Positions 24,199 to 33,039 of a DNA stretch of 63,124 nucleotides are shown here, one piece after another. Numbering within the stretch: position 1 is the stretch's first letter; every line of letters starts with the position of its first letter. The DNA comes from Streptosporangiaceae bacterium (GTDB lineage: Bacteria > Actinomycetota > Actinomycetes > Streptosporangiales > Streptosporangiaceae): NCBI GenBank assembly GCA_030038295.1, contig JASHPF010000216.1, positions 1 through 63,124 on the forward strand, written 5' to 3'. The position numbers were made by a program, and so were the translations under genes. Under the pieces are notes generated by a model, which was given only the letters and a program-made list of their open reading frames with translations, was not told the origin of the DNA and made no database searches.

Positions 24199-24576
24199 CT
24201 AGCCCTTCACGTACGCGAGCTTCTCGGTGATCTTGCCGTCGGCGACGGTAAACAGGTCCACGCCACGCACGTGCCCGCCGGGCCAGTCGTACCGCCAGCG
24301 CTGCGCGACGCGCGAGCCTGCGGCGAACGTCTCCTCCACGGTGAACGCGCTCGCCGGGTCGTCGAAGATCGGCTGCCAGGCGGCCCGGATGGCGTCGCGG
24401 CCGGTGCAGCGCTCGCCATCCGGCGGAGCAGTCGACTCGAACACGCAGTCCTCGCTGGTCAGAGCCAGCGCGGCGGCCAGGTCGTGAGCCGCCCACGCGG
24501 CGTTGAACCGCCGCACGACGTCGACCGCCGCCACCGACTCGGCAGGGTCAGCGACGGCTCCGCTCACGGCGCTCAC
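24199..24576 (-). CDS. NTF2/SnoaL-like small protein
   Basis: The 125-aa protein (GTG 24576) has the cone-fold pattern of the SnoaL/NTF2 superfamily: VVRRFNAAWAAHDLAAALAL, then VFESTAPPDGERCTGRDAIRAAW, and the end VRGVDLFTVADGKITEKLAYVKG. Such proteins may be isomerases, hydrolases or binding proteins, and no catalytic set is obvious here. The start overlaps the DUF1059-like stop as GTGA, so the two are co-translated. Confidence 0.8.
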   Translation of the reverse strand: MSAVSGAVADPAESVAAVDVVRRFNAAWAAHDLAAALALTSEDCVFESTAPPDGERCTGRDAIRAAWQPIFDDPASAFTVEETFAAGSRVAQRWRYDWPGGHVRGVDLFTVADGKITEKLAYVKG

Positions 24577-24767
24577 GCCAGCGCGGGCTCAGCGGCCTCG
24601 AGCCCGGCCCTCAGCATCTCCCGCAGCTCCGGAGTGTCCTCGTGACCGTGCTTGGCGACCGCGTGCGCGACCGCTGCGTCCAGCACCTCGTCCTCGGTGC
24701 CGGCGATCGTCAGCGTGCAGCCGATCTCGCTGGGTACCTTGCGGCAGTCGATCATCTTGCGGGCCAT
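24573..24767 (-). CDS. DUF1059-family small protein
   Basis: This is a 64-aa protein from ATG 24767 with GGGAG upstream. MARKMIDCRKVPSEIGCTLT is followed by EDEVLDAAVAHAVAKHGHED, matching DUF1059 with its conserved cysteines and the HGHED box. Function is unknown in the family. It is first in a two-gene unit with the NTF2-like gene. Confidence 0.8.
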   Translation of the reverse strand: MARKMIDCRKVPSEIGCTLTIAGTEDEVLDAAVAHAVAKHGHEDTPELREMLRAGLEAAEPALA

Positions 24768-24821
24768 CTGGGGCTCCCTCCCGCGGCCGGACACGATCCG
24801 GCCGCAGACCTGCGGTTGGCA

Positions 24822-25175
24822 TTAGCGGGCGTAGTTGCCCGCACCGAACCAGTCGATGGTCACTACCGGCTGGTCACCGACGACCCACGCGTCGTGACCG
24901 CTCGGCAGCACGGTGATGTCGCCGGGACCGGCGGTGAACTCGGTGCCGTCGTCCATCCGGATCGCCAGCTGGCCGCTGACGTGGTACTGGAAGTGCGGGG
25001 CCTCGCAGCTATCGGTGCCCGCGATCGGCTTGACGTCGGCCGACCAGCGCCAGCCGGGCTGGAGCACCAGCCGTCCGACCTGGCCGCCGCCCACGTTGAG
25101 GAGTTCGACCCGGCCGCCCGGGAACTCACGGGTCTCGTCCGCGGCGTTGAAGCTCTTGTGCTCGGATTTGTCCAT
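24822..25175 (-). CDS. Cupin-domain protein
   Basis: The 117-aa protein (ATG 25175, GGAGAG upstream) contains a single small cupin barrel: GRLVLQPGWRWSADVKPIA, HFQYHVSGQLAIRMDDGTEF and GPGDITVLPSGHDAWVVGD. The metal-binding histidine set looks only partly preserved. It is transcribed divergently from a TetR regulator, with two dyads between, so repression of this gene by that regulator is likely. Ligand or reaction unknown. Confidence 0.8.
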   Translation of the reverse strand: MDKSEHKSFNAADETREFPGGRVELLNVGGGQVGRLVLQPGWRWSADVKPIAGTDSCEAPHFQYHVSGQLAIRMDDGTEFTAGPGDITVLPSGHDAWVVGDQPVVTIDWFGAGNYAR

Positions 25176-25210
25176 CGTGCTCTCCGGCTGGATGCGGTAG
25201 GCACCGGTAT

Positions 25211-25267
25211 ACTTACCTATTGATAAGTCAGAGCTGTCGATACCAGGAGTCTGACTTACTAGTAGGT
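25211..25267. promoter_or_regulatory. Two related operator dyads between cupin and tetR
   Basis: ACTTACCTATTGATAAGT (25211-25228) and ACTTACTAGTAGGT (25254-25267) are imperfect inverted repeats sharing the half-site ACTTAC. The first overlaps a TATACT box that could be the cupin promoter. They lie in the 118-bp divergent region and are the natural binding sites for the adjacent TetR protein. Confidence 0.6.
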
Positions 25268-25293
25268 TAAGGTCAAGCGGTCTCGGGGGTTTG

Positions 25294-25923
25294 ATGGCGG
25301 CGAGGGTGTCAGCCGGCGACGCGGGCACGGCCGCACGGATCCTCGATGTGGCGGAGCGGCTCGTACAGGTCCGTGGCTTCAACGGGTTCAGCTACGCCGA
25401 CATCGCGACCGAGCTGCGCATCACGAAGGCGGCGTTGCACTACCACTTCGCCGGCAAGGCCGACCTGGGTGAGGCGCTCATCTCCCGCTACGCCACTCGG
25501 TTCGCCGACGCGCTCGCGAGCGTCGACGCCGTCGCCGCGGCGGCGAGCGCCAGGCTGTCCGGTTATGCCGACCTCTACCTGCAGGTGCTGCGCAACAGGA
25601 AGATGTGCCTGTGCGGCATGCTCGCCGCCGAGTATCAGACCCTGCCGCAGCCCATGCAGGACGCCGTCCTCCGGTTCTTCGACGAGAACGAGACGTGGCT
25701 AGAGCGGGTCCTGGAGCACGGCCGCGCGGACGGCAGCCTGCAGTTCCGGGGCACGGCGCGCGACACGGCCCGGCTGATCATCAGCAGCCTCGAGGGCGCC
25801 ATGCTCGTCGCGCGCCCCTACGGGGACGTCGACCGGTTCCAGGCGGTGGCGCAGAGCCTGCTGGCTGGCCTCGCGCGGCCGTCCGCGGCGCCGCCGTCGC
25901 GCAGCGCGTCCGCGGTCGCCTAG
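25294..25923 (+). CDS. TetR/AcrR-family repressor
   Basis: The 209-aa protein starts at ATG 25294. The DNA-binding domain reads ARILDVAERLVQVRGFNGFS and then ITKAALHYHFAGKADLGEAL, the TetR helix-turn-helix with its conserved tyrosine and phenylalanine. The C-terminal half is an all-helical ligand domain with CLCGMLAAEYQTLPQPMQ, a cysteine-containing segment seen in one TetR subgroup. It probably represses itself and the divergent cupin through the dyads at 25211-25267. Its 3' end and the following 40 bp are made of imperfect 20-nt repeats. The 187-bp convergent gap after it shows nothing else. Confidence 0.85.
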   Translation: MAARVSAGDAGTAARILDVAERLVQVRGFNGFSYADIATELRITKAALHYHFAGKADLGEALISRYATRFADALASVDAVAAAASARLSGYADLYLQVLRNRKMCLCGMLAAEYQTLPQPMQDAVLRFFDENETWLERVLEHGRADGSLQFRGTARDTARLIISSLEGAMLVARPYGDVDRFQAVAQSLLAGLARPSAAPPSRSASAVA

Positions 25924-26110
25924 CCGGTCCGCGGTCGCGTATCGCGTCCGTGGTCGCGTGGCGCGGCTCCGCCGGGCAGCCCCGCTCCGGCGCGCCCTCC
26001 TGCTGCGGCTGCCCGCGCCGCTCACGCTGCCGCAGCAAGCGCTCACCGCATGAACGTGGCGATGTGGCGTACGGAGCGGACGCGGCGTTCCGCGATGACG
26101 GGACCGACCG

Positions 26111-27376
26111 CTACGTGCTGTCGCGCGAGAGCACGCGGCCCTTCCAGGCGCCGCCGCGCCCCGCCAGGTGGCGGCGGGCCGAGTCCGCGGTCATGGCCGC
26201 GTACAGCCCGGCGACCAGCGGCAGGCTCAGCGCGCGCAGCGGTGACAGCCGGTAGAGGCGCAGCATCGGGGTGTACGTGACGGTCATGACCAGCCAGCCG
26301 GCCAGGCCCGCGGCGGCCAGCCAGGCCGCAGTGGCCGCGCTGCCGCCAGCGGCGAGCAGCGCCAGGCCGGTAACGGCGGCGGCGGGCGGCAGCAGGTACA
26401 GCCAGGCGAGCCCCAGTACGCACGCCACGGTGGCGGCCAGCGAGTAGCGGAGCTGGGTGTAGGCGCTGCGGGCGACCATGTCCCAGATGTCGGCCAGCCG
26501 GTCGTACCGGCGCCTGCTGGTCACGTCGGTGGTCAGCCCGAGCCAGCAGCGGCCGCCGGCGCGCTTCAGCAGCGTGCCGAGCGCCACGTCGTCGATCCGT
26601 GCCGACCGGATCTGGCCAAGACCGCCTGCGGCCGCGAGGGCGTCGGCCCGGACCAGCATGCAGCCGCCGGCCGCGGCCGCCGTCCTGGCGCGCGGCCGGT
26701 TCACCCGGCGGAACGGGTACAGCTGGGCAAAGAAATAGACGAACGCGGGGATCAGCAGCTTCTCCGCGCGGGTGGTGGCGCGCAGCAGCGCCATCTGCGA
26801 CACCAGCGCGAGCTGGTTGCTGGTCGCCGAGCGCACCAGCTCGGTAAGCGTGCCAGGCGCGTAGGCGATGTCGGCGTCGGTGAACAGGGTGTAGTCAGCG
26901 GCGCCGCCTGCCGCCGCGACGCCCTCGGCCATCGCCCACACCTTGCCCGCCCAGCCCGGCGGCGTCGGGCGCGCGCCGACTACGAGGAGGTCGCGTCCGG
27001 CGGTGGCGCCGAGATCGGCCGCGACTGCCGCCGTGCCGTCGGTGCTGTCGTCATCGACGAGGACGACAGCGAACGCACCCGGGTAGTCCTGGGCGAGCAG
27101 GCTTGGCAGGCAGTCCGGGATCATCCGGGCCTCGTTCCTGGCCGGGATCACCGCGGTGACCGCCGGCAGCGGCCCGGCCGCGCTACGGCGAGACGGCAGG
27201 CGCTGACCGGTCCGCCAGTAGCCACCGTGCAGGGTCAGCAGGTAGACCCAGGCCAGCGCCGCGGCCGTGGTCAGCGCGCAGAAGGTGATGATCGGGCCTC
27301 CCCGGGGCGTCGGCGGGAGCGCGTCCGCGCGCCCGAACCGGCACAATACCGGTGCGCGGATTGCCCAGTTCGCCAC
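26111..27376 (-). CDS. Family-2 glycosyltransferase, HpnB-like
   Basis: The 421-aa membrane protein has an N-terminal helix, a GT-A domain with VTAVIPARNEARMIPDCL, VLVDDDSTDGT, TDADIAYAPG and the RTAAAAGGCMLVRADAL / RIDDVALGTLLKRAGGR blocks, then three to four C-terminal helices. This block order matches the hopene-associated glycosyltransferase HpnB. No squalene-hopene cyclase or other hopanoid gene is in the window, so hopanoid glycosylation is only suggested. GTG 27376 has a weak ribosome site, and the true start may be downstream. Confidence 0.75.
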   Translation of the reverse strand: MANWAIRAPVLCRFGRADALPPTPRGGPIITFCALTTAAALAWVYLLTLHGGYWRTGQRLPSRRSAAGPLPAVTAVIPARNEARMIPDCLPSLLAQDYPGAFAVVLVDDDSTDGTAAVAADLGATAGRDLLVVGARPTPPGWAGKVWAMAEGVAAAGGAADYTLFTDADIAYAPGTLTELVRSATSNQLALVSQMALLRATTRAEKLLIPAFVYFFAQLYPFRRVNRPRARTAAAAGGCMLVRADALAAAGGLGQIRSARIDDVALGTLLKRAGGRCWLGLTTDVTSRRRYDRLADIWDMVARSAYTQLRYSLAATVACVLGLAWLYLLPPAAAVTGLALLAAGGSAATAAWLAAAGLAGWLVMTVTYTPMLRLYRLSPLRALSLPLVAGLYAAMTADSARRHLAGRGGAWKGRVLSRDST

Positions 27377-27575
27377 CTGGGGGTGTCGAGCGCCCTGCTG
27401 GCGGACAAGATGACAACCGGGCGGACGACGAAGATCATCCCGACCGGAACCCGATCTCGGCGGGTACCGGCGACGGTGCCCCGGTCGGCCGCCGGACGCG
27501 AGAGCAGCGGCCGCGGCCTGCCGAGTACGGTCGCGCGGCGGCGCCTGGCAGGCAGGACGAGGCGGCGAGCCGGGG

Positions 27576-27589
27576 TGAGTAGCTACTCA
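27576..27589. repeat. Perfect 14-nt palindrome TGAGTAGCTACTCA
   Basis: The sequence equals its own reverse complement and lies about 110 bp upstream of bldC. A dimeric regulator site is plausible; no specific protein can be named. Confidence 0.5.
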
Positions 27590-27630
27590 AGCTGCCCGGC
27601 CGATCCGGACAAGGCGCCGGGGTATATATC

Positions 27631-27657
27631 GTTAATACGGTTATTACGAGGTTAGGC
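27631..27657 (+). promoter_or_regulatory. AT-rich direct repeats upstream of bldC (candidate autoregulatory site)
   Basis: GTTAATAC (27631), GTTATTAC (27640) and GTTAGGC (27651) follow one another with steps of 9 and 11 nt. BldC is known to bind AT-rich direct repeats cooperatively, so self-binding is a reasonable idea. The site is about 40-65 bp upstream of the bldC start. Confidence 0.45.
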
Positions 27658-27696
27658 TGACCGGGGGCACGCAGAGGAGCGCGGGGGGCTGAGGTG

Positions 27697-27963
27697 ATGG
27701 CACGCGAGGCAGGGAACACGGGTGCGCCGGGTGACGGGGCGAACGGCAGCGGCCGGGGTGATCGTCCGGCGCTGCCGGAGACGGAACGGTTGCTGACGCC
27801 GGCCGAAGTGGCGGCCATGTTCCGGGTCGATCCCAAGACCGTGACCCGGTGGGCGCGTGATGGCAGGCTGACCGCGGTCCGGACGCTGGGCGGCCACCGA
27901 CGCTACCTGGAGTCCCAGGTACTGGCCCTGCTGCGGGAGGCTCGCGGGGCCGGCACCGAATAG
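27697..27963 (+). CDS. bldC: Developmental regulator BldC (MerR-like)
   Basis: The 88-aa protein has a disordered N-terminus and a single winged helix: RLLTPAEVAAMFRVDPKTVT, RWARDGRLTAVRTLGGHRRY, which is almost the Streptomyces BldC domain. BldC holds back development and binds promoters as head-to-tail multimers on direct repeats. The start is ATG 27697, or GTG 27694 immediately before it. AT-rich direct repeats lie in its own upstream region. Confidence 0.9.
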   Translation: MAREAGNTGAPGDGANGSGRGDRPALPETERLLTPAEVAAMFRVDPKTVTRWARDGRLTAVRTLGGHRRYLESQVLALLREARGAGTE

Positions 27964-28022
27964 CGGCTCGGCCGCTTCGGTACCGCCGTGGCGCGTCCGG
28001 CCCCGCTGTCGCCCGGACTGCA

Positions 28023-28028
28023 TAGAGT
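28023..28028 (+). promoter_or_regulatory. -10 box of a leaderless uvrC transcript
   Basis: TAGAGT ends 6 nt before GTG 28035, which would make the start codon the first transcribed bases. There is no ribosome site before that GTG. Confidence 0.5.
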
Positions 28029-28034
28029 TTGGCT

Positions 28035-30083
28035 GTGGCAGATCCGGCGAGCTACCGGCCGGCGCCGGGCTCGATTCCCGAGTCGCCCGGCGTGTACCGG
28101 TTCCGTGACGAGCGCGGCCGGGTCGTCTACGTCGGCAAGGCGAAGAGCCTGCGGTCGCGGCTGAACTCCTACTTCGCCGACTTCGTCAGCCTGCACCCGC
28201 GTACCCAGTCGATGCTGCGCGCCGCCGCGAGCGTGGACTGGACGGTGGTCGGCACCGAGGTCGAGGCGCTGCAGCTGGAGTACTCCTGGATCAAGGAGTT
28301 CGATCCGCGGTTCAACGTCCGGTACCGGGACGACAAGAGCTATCCGTACCTCGCGGTGCTGATGGACGAGGAGTTCCCGCGCGTGCAGGTCATGCGCGGC
28401 GCGAAGCGCCGGGGGGTGCGGTACTTCGGTCCGTACTCGCACGCGTGGGCGATCCGCGACACGGTGGACACGCTGCTTCGGGTGTTCCCGGTGCGGACGT
28501 GCTCGGCGGGGGTGTTCAAGCGCGCGGGCCAGATCGGCCGGCCGTGCCTGCTCGGGTACATCGACAAGTGCTCGGCGCCCTGCGTGGGCCGCATCGACGC
28601 CGCCGCTCACCGGCACCTCGCCGAGGAGTTCTGCGACTTCATGGCCGGCCAGACCGGCAAGTTCATCAGGCGGCTGGAAACCCAGATGCGAGCGGCGGCA
28701 GCGGCCGAGGAGTACGAGCGCGCGGCCCGGCTCCGCGACGACATCCAGGCGCTGCAGCGGGCCCTGGAGAAGCAGGCCGTGGTGTTGCCTGACGGCACCG
28801 ACTGCGACGTCATCGCGCTGGCCGAGGATCAGCTCGAGGCCGCGGTGCAGATCTTCTATGTGCGCGGCGGCCGGGTGCGCGGGCAGCGCGGGTGGGTGCT
28901 CGACAAGGTCGAGGACGTCACGCCCGGCGAGCTGGTCGAGCACTTTCTCGGCCAGGTCTACGGCGACGACCCGGCCGCGGCCGACGGCCCGCCGGCCTCG
29001 CCGGCCAGGGACGGCAAGGGCCGCGGTGGGGAGTCGGAGCGGGCCAGGCTGTCGGCGATCCCGCGGGAGGTGCTCGTGCCGACCCTGCCCCCGGATGTGG
29101 CGACGGTCGAGGAATGGCTAGCGGACAAGCGCGGCGGCCGGGTGAGCCTGCGGGTGCCGCAGCGCGGCGACAAGAGGGCGCTGCTGGACACCGTCGCGCG
29201 GAACGCCGGCGAGACGCTGGCGCTGCACAAGACCCGCCGCGCGAGCGACCTGACCACCCGCAGCCGGGCGCTCGGTGAGATCCAGGAGGCGCTCGGCCTG
29301 GACGAGGCGCCGCTGCGGATCGAGAGCTACGACGTATCCAACCTGCAGGGCACGCATGTCGTCGCGTCCATGGTCGTGTTCGAGGACGGGCTGGCGCGCA
29401 AGTCGGAGTACCGCAGGTTCGCCGTCAGGGGCCTGGACGGAACCGATGACGTGGCCGCGATCCACGAGGTGATCAGCCGCAGGTTCCGCCGTTACCTCGA
29501 TGAACAGGCGGCAGCTCCGCCGGGCCTGGACGACCTGGCGGCAGGCCTGGACGGCGAGCGGCGCAAGTTCTCCTATCCGCCGAACCTGCTGGTCATCGAC
29601 GGCGGCCAGCCGCAGGTGGCGGCGGCGGTCAAGGCGCTGGACGAGCTCGGCGTCGTGGACGTCGCGGTCTGCGGCCTGGCCAAGCGGCTGGAAGAGGTCT
29701 GGCTGCCGGGCGAGGACGACCCGGTGATCCTGCCCCGCGCCAGCGAGGGTCTGTACCTGCTGCAGCGAGTGCGGGACGAGGCGCACCGATTCGCCATCAC
29801 CTATCACCGGTCGAAGCGGGCGGCCGCGCTGACCACGAGCGAGCTGGACGGCGTACCCGGCCTGGGCCCGGCCCGGCGGGCGACGCTGCTGCGCCGGTTC
29901 GGCTCGGTCCGCAAGCTCAGGGCGGCGTCGGTGCCCGAGATAGCCGCGCTGCCGGGGCTCGGACGGCAGACCGCCGAGGCGGTGTACCGTGCGCTGCATC
30001 GGGAGGCAGCGGCGATCGCGGCCGACGGCGCTGCACCCGACATGACACCGGCGGCGGGGGCGGGGGCGGACAATGAGCGCTGA
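28035..30083 (+). CDS. uvrC: Excinuclease ABC subunit C
   Basis: UvrC makes both incisions in nucleotide excision repair. The protein is about 682 aa from GTG 28035 (TTG 28029 is possible). Domains in order: GIY-YIG nuclease ([20 protein letters not shown] near residue 16), a cysteine cluster ([13 protein letters not shown]), the UVR motif (about 205-240, [16 protein letters not shown]), the RNase-H-like nuclease ([29 protein letters not shown]) and helix-hairpin-helix repeats ([36 protein letters not shown]). It heads the conserved uvrC-rapZ-yvcK-whiA block and overlaps rapZ by 11 bp. Confidence 0.95.
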   Translation: MADPASYRPAPGSIPESPGVYRFRDERGRVVYVGKAKSLRSRLNSYFADFVSLHPRTQSMLRAAASVDWTVVGTEVEALQLEYSWIKEFDPRFNVRYRDDKSYPYLAVLMDEEFPRVQVMRGAKRRGVRYFGPYSHAWAIRDTVDTLLRVFPVRTCSAGVFKRAGQIGRPCLLGYIDKCSAPCVGRIDAAAHRHLAEEFCDFMAGQTGKFIRRLETQMRAAAAAEEYERAARLRDDIQALQRALEKQAVVLPDGTDCDVIALAEDQLEAAVQIFYVRGGRVRGQRGWVLDKVEDVTPGELVEHFLGQVYGDDPAAADGPPASPARDGKGRGGESERARLSAIPREVLVPTLPPDVATVEEWLADKRGGRVSLRVPQRGDKRALLDTVARNAGETLALHKTRRASDLTTRSRALGEIQEALGLDEAPLRIESYDVSNLQGTHVVASMVVFEDGLARKSEYRRFAVRGLDGTDDVAAIHEVISRRFRRYLDEQAAAPPGLDDLAAGLDGERRKFSYPPNLLVIDGGQPQVAAAVKALDELGVVDVAVCGLAKRLEEVWLPGEDDPVILPRASEGLYLLQRVRDEAHRFAITYHRSKRAAALTTSELDGVPGLGPARRATLLRRFGSVRKLRAASVPEIAALPGLGRQTAEAVYRALHREAAAIAADGAAPDMTPAAGAGADNER

Positions 30084-30951
30084 CGGCGCTTCCCAGCAGG
30101 AGATCGTCATCATCACCGGCATGTCCGGCGCGGGCCGGAGCACGGCCGCAAAGTCGCTGGAAGATCTGGACTGGTTCGTCGCCGACAACCTCCCGGTCGA
30201 CCTGCTGCCGACCATGGCTGACCTGGCCAGGCGGGCCGGTGAGGCGGTGCCGCGGCTGGCCGCTGTGGTCGACATCCGCAGCCGGGCTTTCTCGACCGAC
30301 CTGAAGTCGGCGATCAGCGACCTGTCCGCCCGTGGCGTCCGGCCCTACGTGGTCTTCCTCGAGGCGTCAGACGAGACGCTGGTGCGCAGGTTCGACAGCG
30401 TGTCGCGGCCGCATCCGCTGCAGGAGGGCGGCCGGGTGGTCGACGGCATCGCGGCCGAGCGCGAGCTGCTCCAGGGCATGCGCGCCGAGGCCGACCTGGT
30501 GCTGAACACCAGCGAGCTGAACGTGCACGAGCTGCGGGCCCGGGTGCGCGAGGTGTTCGCCAGCGACGGTGACGTAAGCCTGCAGGTGAACGTCGTGTCG
30601 TTCGGTTTCAAGTACGGCCTGCCGATGGACGCGGACATGGTGGCGGACTGCCGGTTCCTGCCCAATCCGAGGTGGGTACCGGAGCTGGCGCCGCAGAGCG
30701 GCCGGGACGAGGCGGTCATCGACTACGTGCTCGGCCAGCCCGGTGCGGAAGAGTTCCTGGACGCGTTCGCGCGCGCGGTCGGGGTGGCCCTGGACGGCTT
30801 CGGCCGCCGGGGCCGGCATGACGTGCTCGTGGCGGTGGGCTGCACCGGGGGCAAGCACCGCAGCGTGGTGATGGCCGACAAGATCGCGGCCCGGCTGGCG
30901 GAGTCCTGGCCTCAGATCCAGGTCACGCACCGGGATCTGGGCCGGGAGTAG
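30073..30951 (+). CDS. rapZ: RapZ-family nucleotide-binding protein
   Basis: The 292-aa protein has Walker A GMSGAGRS near the N-terminus and the RapZ C-terminal domain with [28 protein letters not shown]-like [13 protein letters not shown] and CTGGKHRSV. In E. coli RapZ is an RNase adaptor controlling glucosamine-6-phosphate synthase; in actinobacteria the role is less clear. The start lies inside the uvrC end and yvcK follows after 1 bp. Confidence 0.95.
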   Translation: MSADGASQQEIVIITGMSGAGRSTAAKSLEDLDWFVADNLPVDLLPTMADLARRAGEAVPRLAAVVDIRSRAFSTDLKSAISDLSARGVRPYVVFLEASDETLVRRFDSVSRPHPLQEGGRVVDGIAAERELLQGMRAEADLVLNTSELNVHELRARVREVFASDGDVSLQVNVVSFGFKYGLPMDADMVADCRFLPNPRWVPELAPQSGRDEAVIDYVLGQPGAEEFLDAFARAVGVALDGFGRRGRHDVLVAVGCTGGKHRSVVMADKIAARLAESWPQIQVTHRDLGRE

Positions 30952-30952
30952 C

Positions 30953-31972
30953 GTGGCCGGCAGCTCTCCGCAGGGACGTCCGCAGTACCGCAGGGTGGTC
31001 GCGCTCGGCGGCGGTCACGGACTGTTCGCCTCGCTGTCGGGGCTCAGGCGGGTGACCAGGGAGCTGACCGCGGTCGTGACGGTCGCGGACGACGGCGGCT
31101 CGAGCGGACGGCTGCGCCGCGAATACGGCGTGCTGCCCCCCGGTGACCTCCGGATGGCGCTGGCCGCGCTGTGCGGCGACGACGAGTGGGGCACGACCTG
31201 GAGCCGCGTGATCCAGCACCGGTTCCCGGCGCCGACGGCTGCCTCCGGCAGCGGTGCCGACCTGGCTGCCGTCGGCCGTGGCGGGCTGACCGGTCACACG
31301 GTCGGCAATGTGCTGATCGTCGCCCTGTGGGAGTTGCTGGGCGACACGGTGCAGGGGCTCGACTGGGTCGGCCGGCTGCTCGGCGCGCACGGCCGGGTGC
31401 TGCCCATGGCGGCCGTTCCGCTGGACCTGGTGGCTGACGTCGAAGGGGCAGATCCGGACAGGCTGGACGAGGTGACCATCGTTCGCGGCCAGGTCGCCTG
31501 CGCGACGACGACCGGGCGGGTACGGTCGATATCGCTGATACCCGCCGACCCGCCTGCGTGCCCGGAAGCCGTGCAGGCGATCCGGGCGGCGGACTGGGTG
31601 GTGCTCGGGCCGGGCTCGTGGTTCACCAGCGTGCTGCCGCACCTGCTGGTACCGGAGCTGGCCGCAGCGCTGGTCGGGACTCGTGCGCGGAGGCTGGTAG
31701 CGCTGAATCTGGCGCCGCAACCCGGTGAAACCGAGGGCTTCTCGCCGCACGCCCACCTGGAGGCGCTGGCAGACCACGCACCGGATCTAGCGGTTGACGT
31801 GGTGCTCGCGGACCGCGCCGCGGCCCGCGAGTCGATCACGGAGCTGGAGAAGGCGGCCGGACGGCTCGGTGCCCGGCTTGTCCTCGCCGACCTGGCCATC
31901 GCGGACGGGTCGCCGCGGCACGACCCGCTGCGCCTGGCCGGCGCGTTCGCGCGGATATTCGAGGGGGAGTGA
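30953..31972 (+). CDS. yvcK: YvcK/CofD-like gluconeogenesis factor
   Basis: The 339-aa protein (GTG 30953) has [52 protein letters not shown] and [19 protein letters not shown], the conserved blocks of YvcK proteins with the CofD fold. YvcK is needed for growth on gluconeogenic carbon sources and for cell-wall homeostasis, and binds UDP-sugars in Bacillus and Listeria relatives. It lies between rapZ and whiA in the universal Gram-positive order. Confidence 0.95.
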   Translation: MAGSSPQGRPQYRRVVALGGGHGLFASLSGLRRVTRELTAVVTVADDGGSSGRLRREYGVLPPGDLRMALAALCGDDEWGTTWSRVIQHRFPAPTAASGSGADLAAVGRGGLTGHTVGNVLIVALWELLGDTVQGLDWVGRLLGAHGRVLPMAAVPLDLVADVEGADPDRLDEVTIVRGQVACATTTGRVRSISLIPADPPACPEAVQAIRAADWVVLGPGSWFTSVLPHLLVPELAAALVGTRARRLVALNLAPQPGETEGFSPHAHLEALADHAPDLAVDVVLADRAAARESITELEKAAGRLGARLVLADLAIADGSPRHDPLRLAGAFARIFEGE

Positions 31973-31977
31973 GGCGC

Positions 31978-32958
31978 ATGGCCCTGACCAGCCTGGTCAA
32001 GGACGAGCTCAGCCGGGTGACCGTGCTGAAGCCGTGCTGCCGCAAGGCCGAGGTGTCGACCATCCTGCGGTTCGCCGGCGGACTGCACCTGGCGGCCGGG
32101 CGGATCGTCGTGGAGGCCGAGCTGGACACCGGGGCAGCCGCGCGCCGGCTGCGCAAGGACATCGCCGAGGTGTTCGGGCACACATCCGAGCTGGTCGTGC
32201 TCGCGCCCAGCGGCCTGCGCAAGGGCAACCGTTACGTCGTGCGCGTGCAGACTGACGGGGAGAGCCTGGCCAGGCAGACCGGCCTGGTCGACAGCCGCGG
32301 CCGGCCGGTGCGCGGGCTGCCCCGCCAGGTCGTCTCCGGCCCGAGCTGTGACTGTGAGGCAGCCTGGCGGGGGGCATTCCTCGCGCACGGCAGTCTCACC
32401 GAGCCGGGCCGGTCGATGTCGCTTGAGGTGACCTGTCCGGGTCCGGAGGCCGCGCTGGCGATGGTGGGCGCCGCCCGACGGCTGAAGATCCACGCCAAGG
32501 CGCGCGACGTGCGCGGTATCGATCGCGTCGTGGTCCGGGATGGTGACTCCATCAGCGCCCTGCTGACCCGGCTGGGCGCGCACGACAGCGTGCTGGCGTG
32601 GGAAGAACGCCGGATCCGCCGCGAGGTCAGGGCGACCGCCAACCGGCTGGCCAACTTCGACGACGCCAACCTGCGCCGCAGCGCAAGGGCCGCGGTGGCC
32701 GCCGGGGCCAGGGTGGAGCGCGCGCTGGAGATCCTCGGCGCCGAGGCGCCTGAGCACCTGATCATGGCCGGCCAGCTGCGGATCAAGCACCGCCAGGCGA
32801 GCCTGGAGGAGCTTGGCCAGCTCGCCGAGCCAGCCCTGACCAAGGACGCGATCGCGGGCCGGATAAGGCGCCTGCTGGCGCTGGCGGACCGGCGGGCCGG
32901 CGAGCTCGGGGTGCCCGGCACGGAGGCGGGACTCACCGCGGACATGCTGGTGCCCTAG
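31978..32958 (+). CDS. whiA: Sporulation regulator WhiA
   Basis: This is a 326-aa protein; ATG 31978 was chosen because GAGG precedes it and [14 protein letters not shown] is the usual start. The N-terminal half is the LAGLIDADG-homing-endonuclease-like fold ([32 protein letters not shown]), the C-terminal half a helix-turn-helix with [23 protein letters not shown] and [10 protein letters not shown]. In Streptomyces WhiA works with WhiB to switch aerial hyphae to sporulation septation. Confidence 0.95.
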   Translation: MALTSLVKDELSRVTVLKPCCRKAEVSTILRFAGGLHLAAGRIVVEAELDTGAAARRLRKDIAEVFGHTSELVVLAPSGLRKGNRYVVRVQTDGESLARQTGLVDSRGRPVRGLPRQVVSGPSCDCEAAWRGAFLAHGSLTEPGRSMSLEVTCPGPEAALAMVGAARRLKIHAKARDVRGIDRVVVRDGDSISALLTRLGAHDSVLAWEERRIRREVRATANRLANFDDANLRRSARAAVAAGARVERALEILGAEAPEHLIMAGQLRIKHRQASLEELGQLAEPALTKDAIAGRIRRLLALADRRAGELGVPGTEAGLTADMLVP

Positions 32959-33039
32959 GTCCCCGGCGCCGGGAGGGCGGTCAGGTAGGGTTTTGCGGCA
33001 GGCCGCGACGCCAAGCTGTGAGGGTAGGGGAGCACCGAC

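Larger units (their letters stand above)
27377..27696. other. 320-bp divergent intergenic region upstream of bldC
   Basis: No convincing gene is present; short open frames here have random composition. It contains the TGAGTAGCTACTCA palindrome and, near bldC, an AT-rich segment with GTTAnnAC direct repeats (listed separately) that is conspicuous in this GC-rich setting. Confidence 0.5.

Noticed and set aside
25906-25963. Three imperfect 20-nt repeats at the tetR 3' end as a mobile or CRISPR-like array
   Set aside because: Copies are diverged, GC-biased and lack spacers; they look like local slippage in a GC-rich tail.
27352-27582. 76-codon frame upstream of bldC
   Set aside because: Composition is random and low-complexity with no start signal; treated as intergenic.
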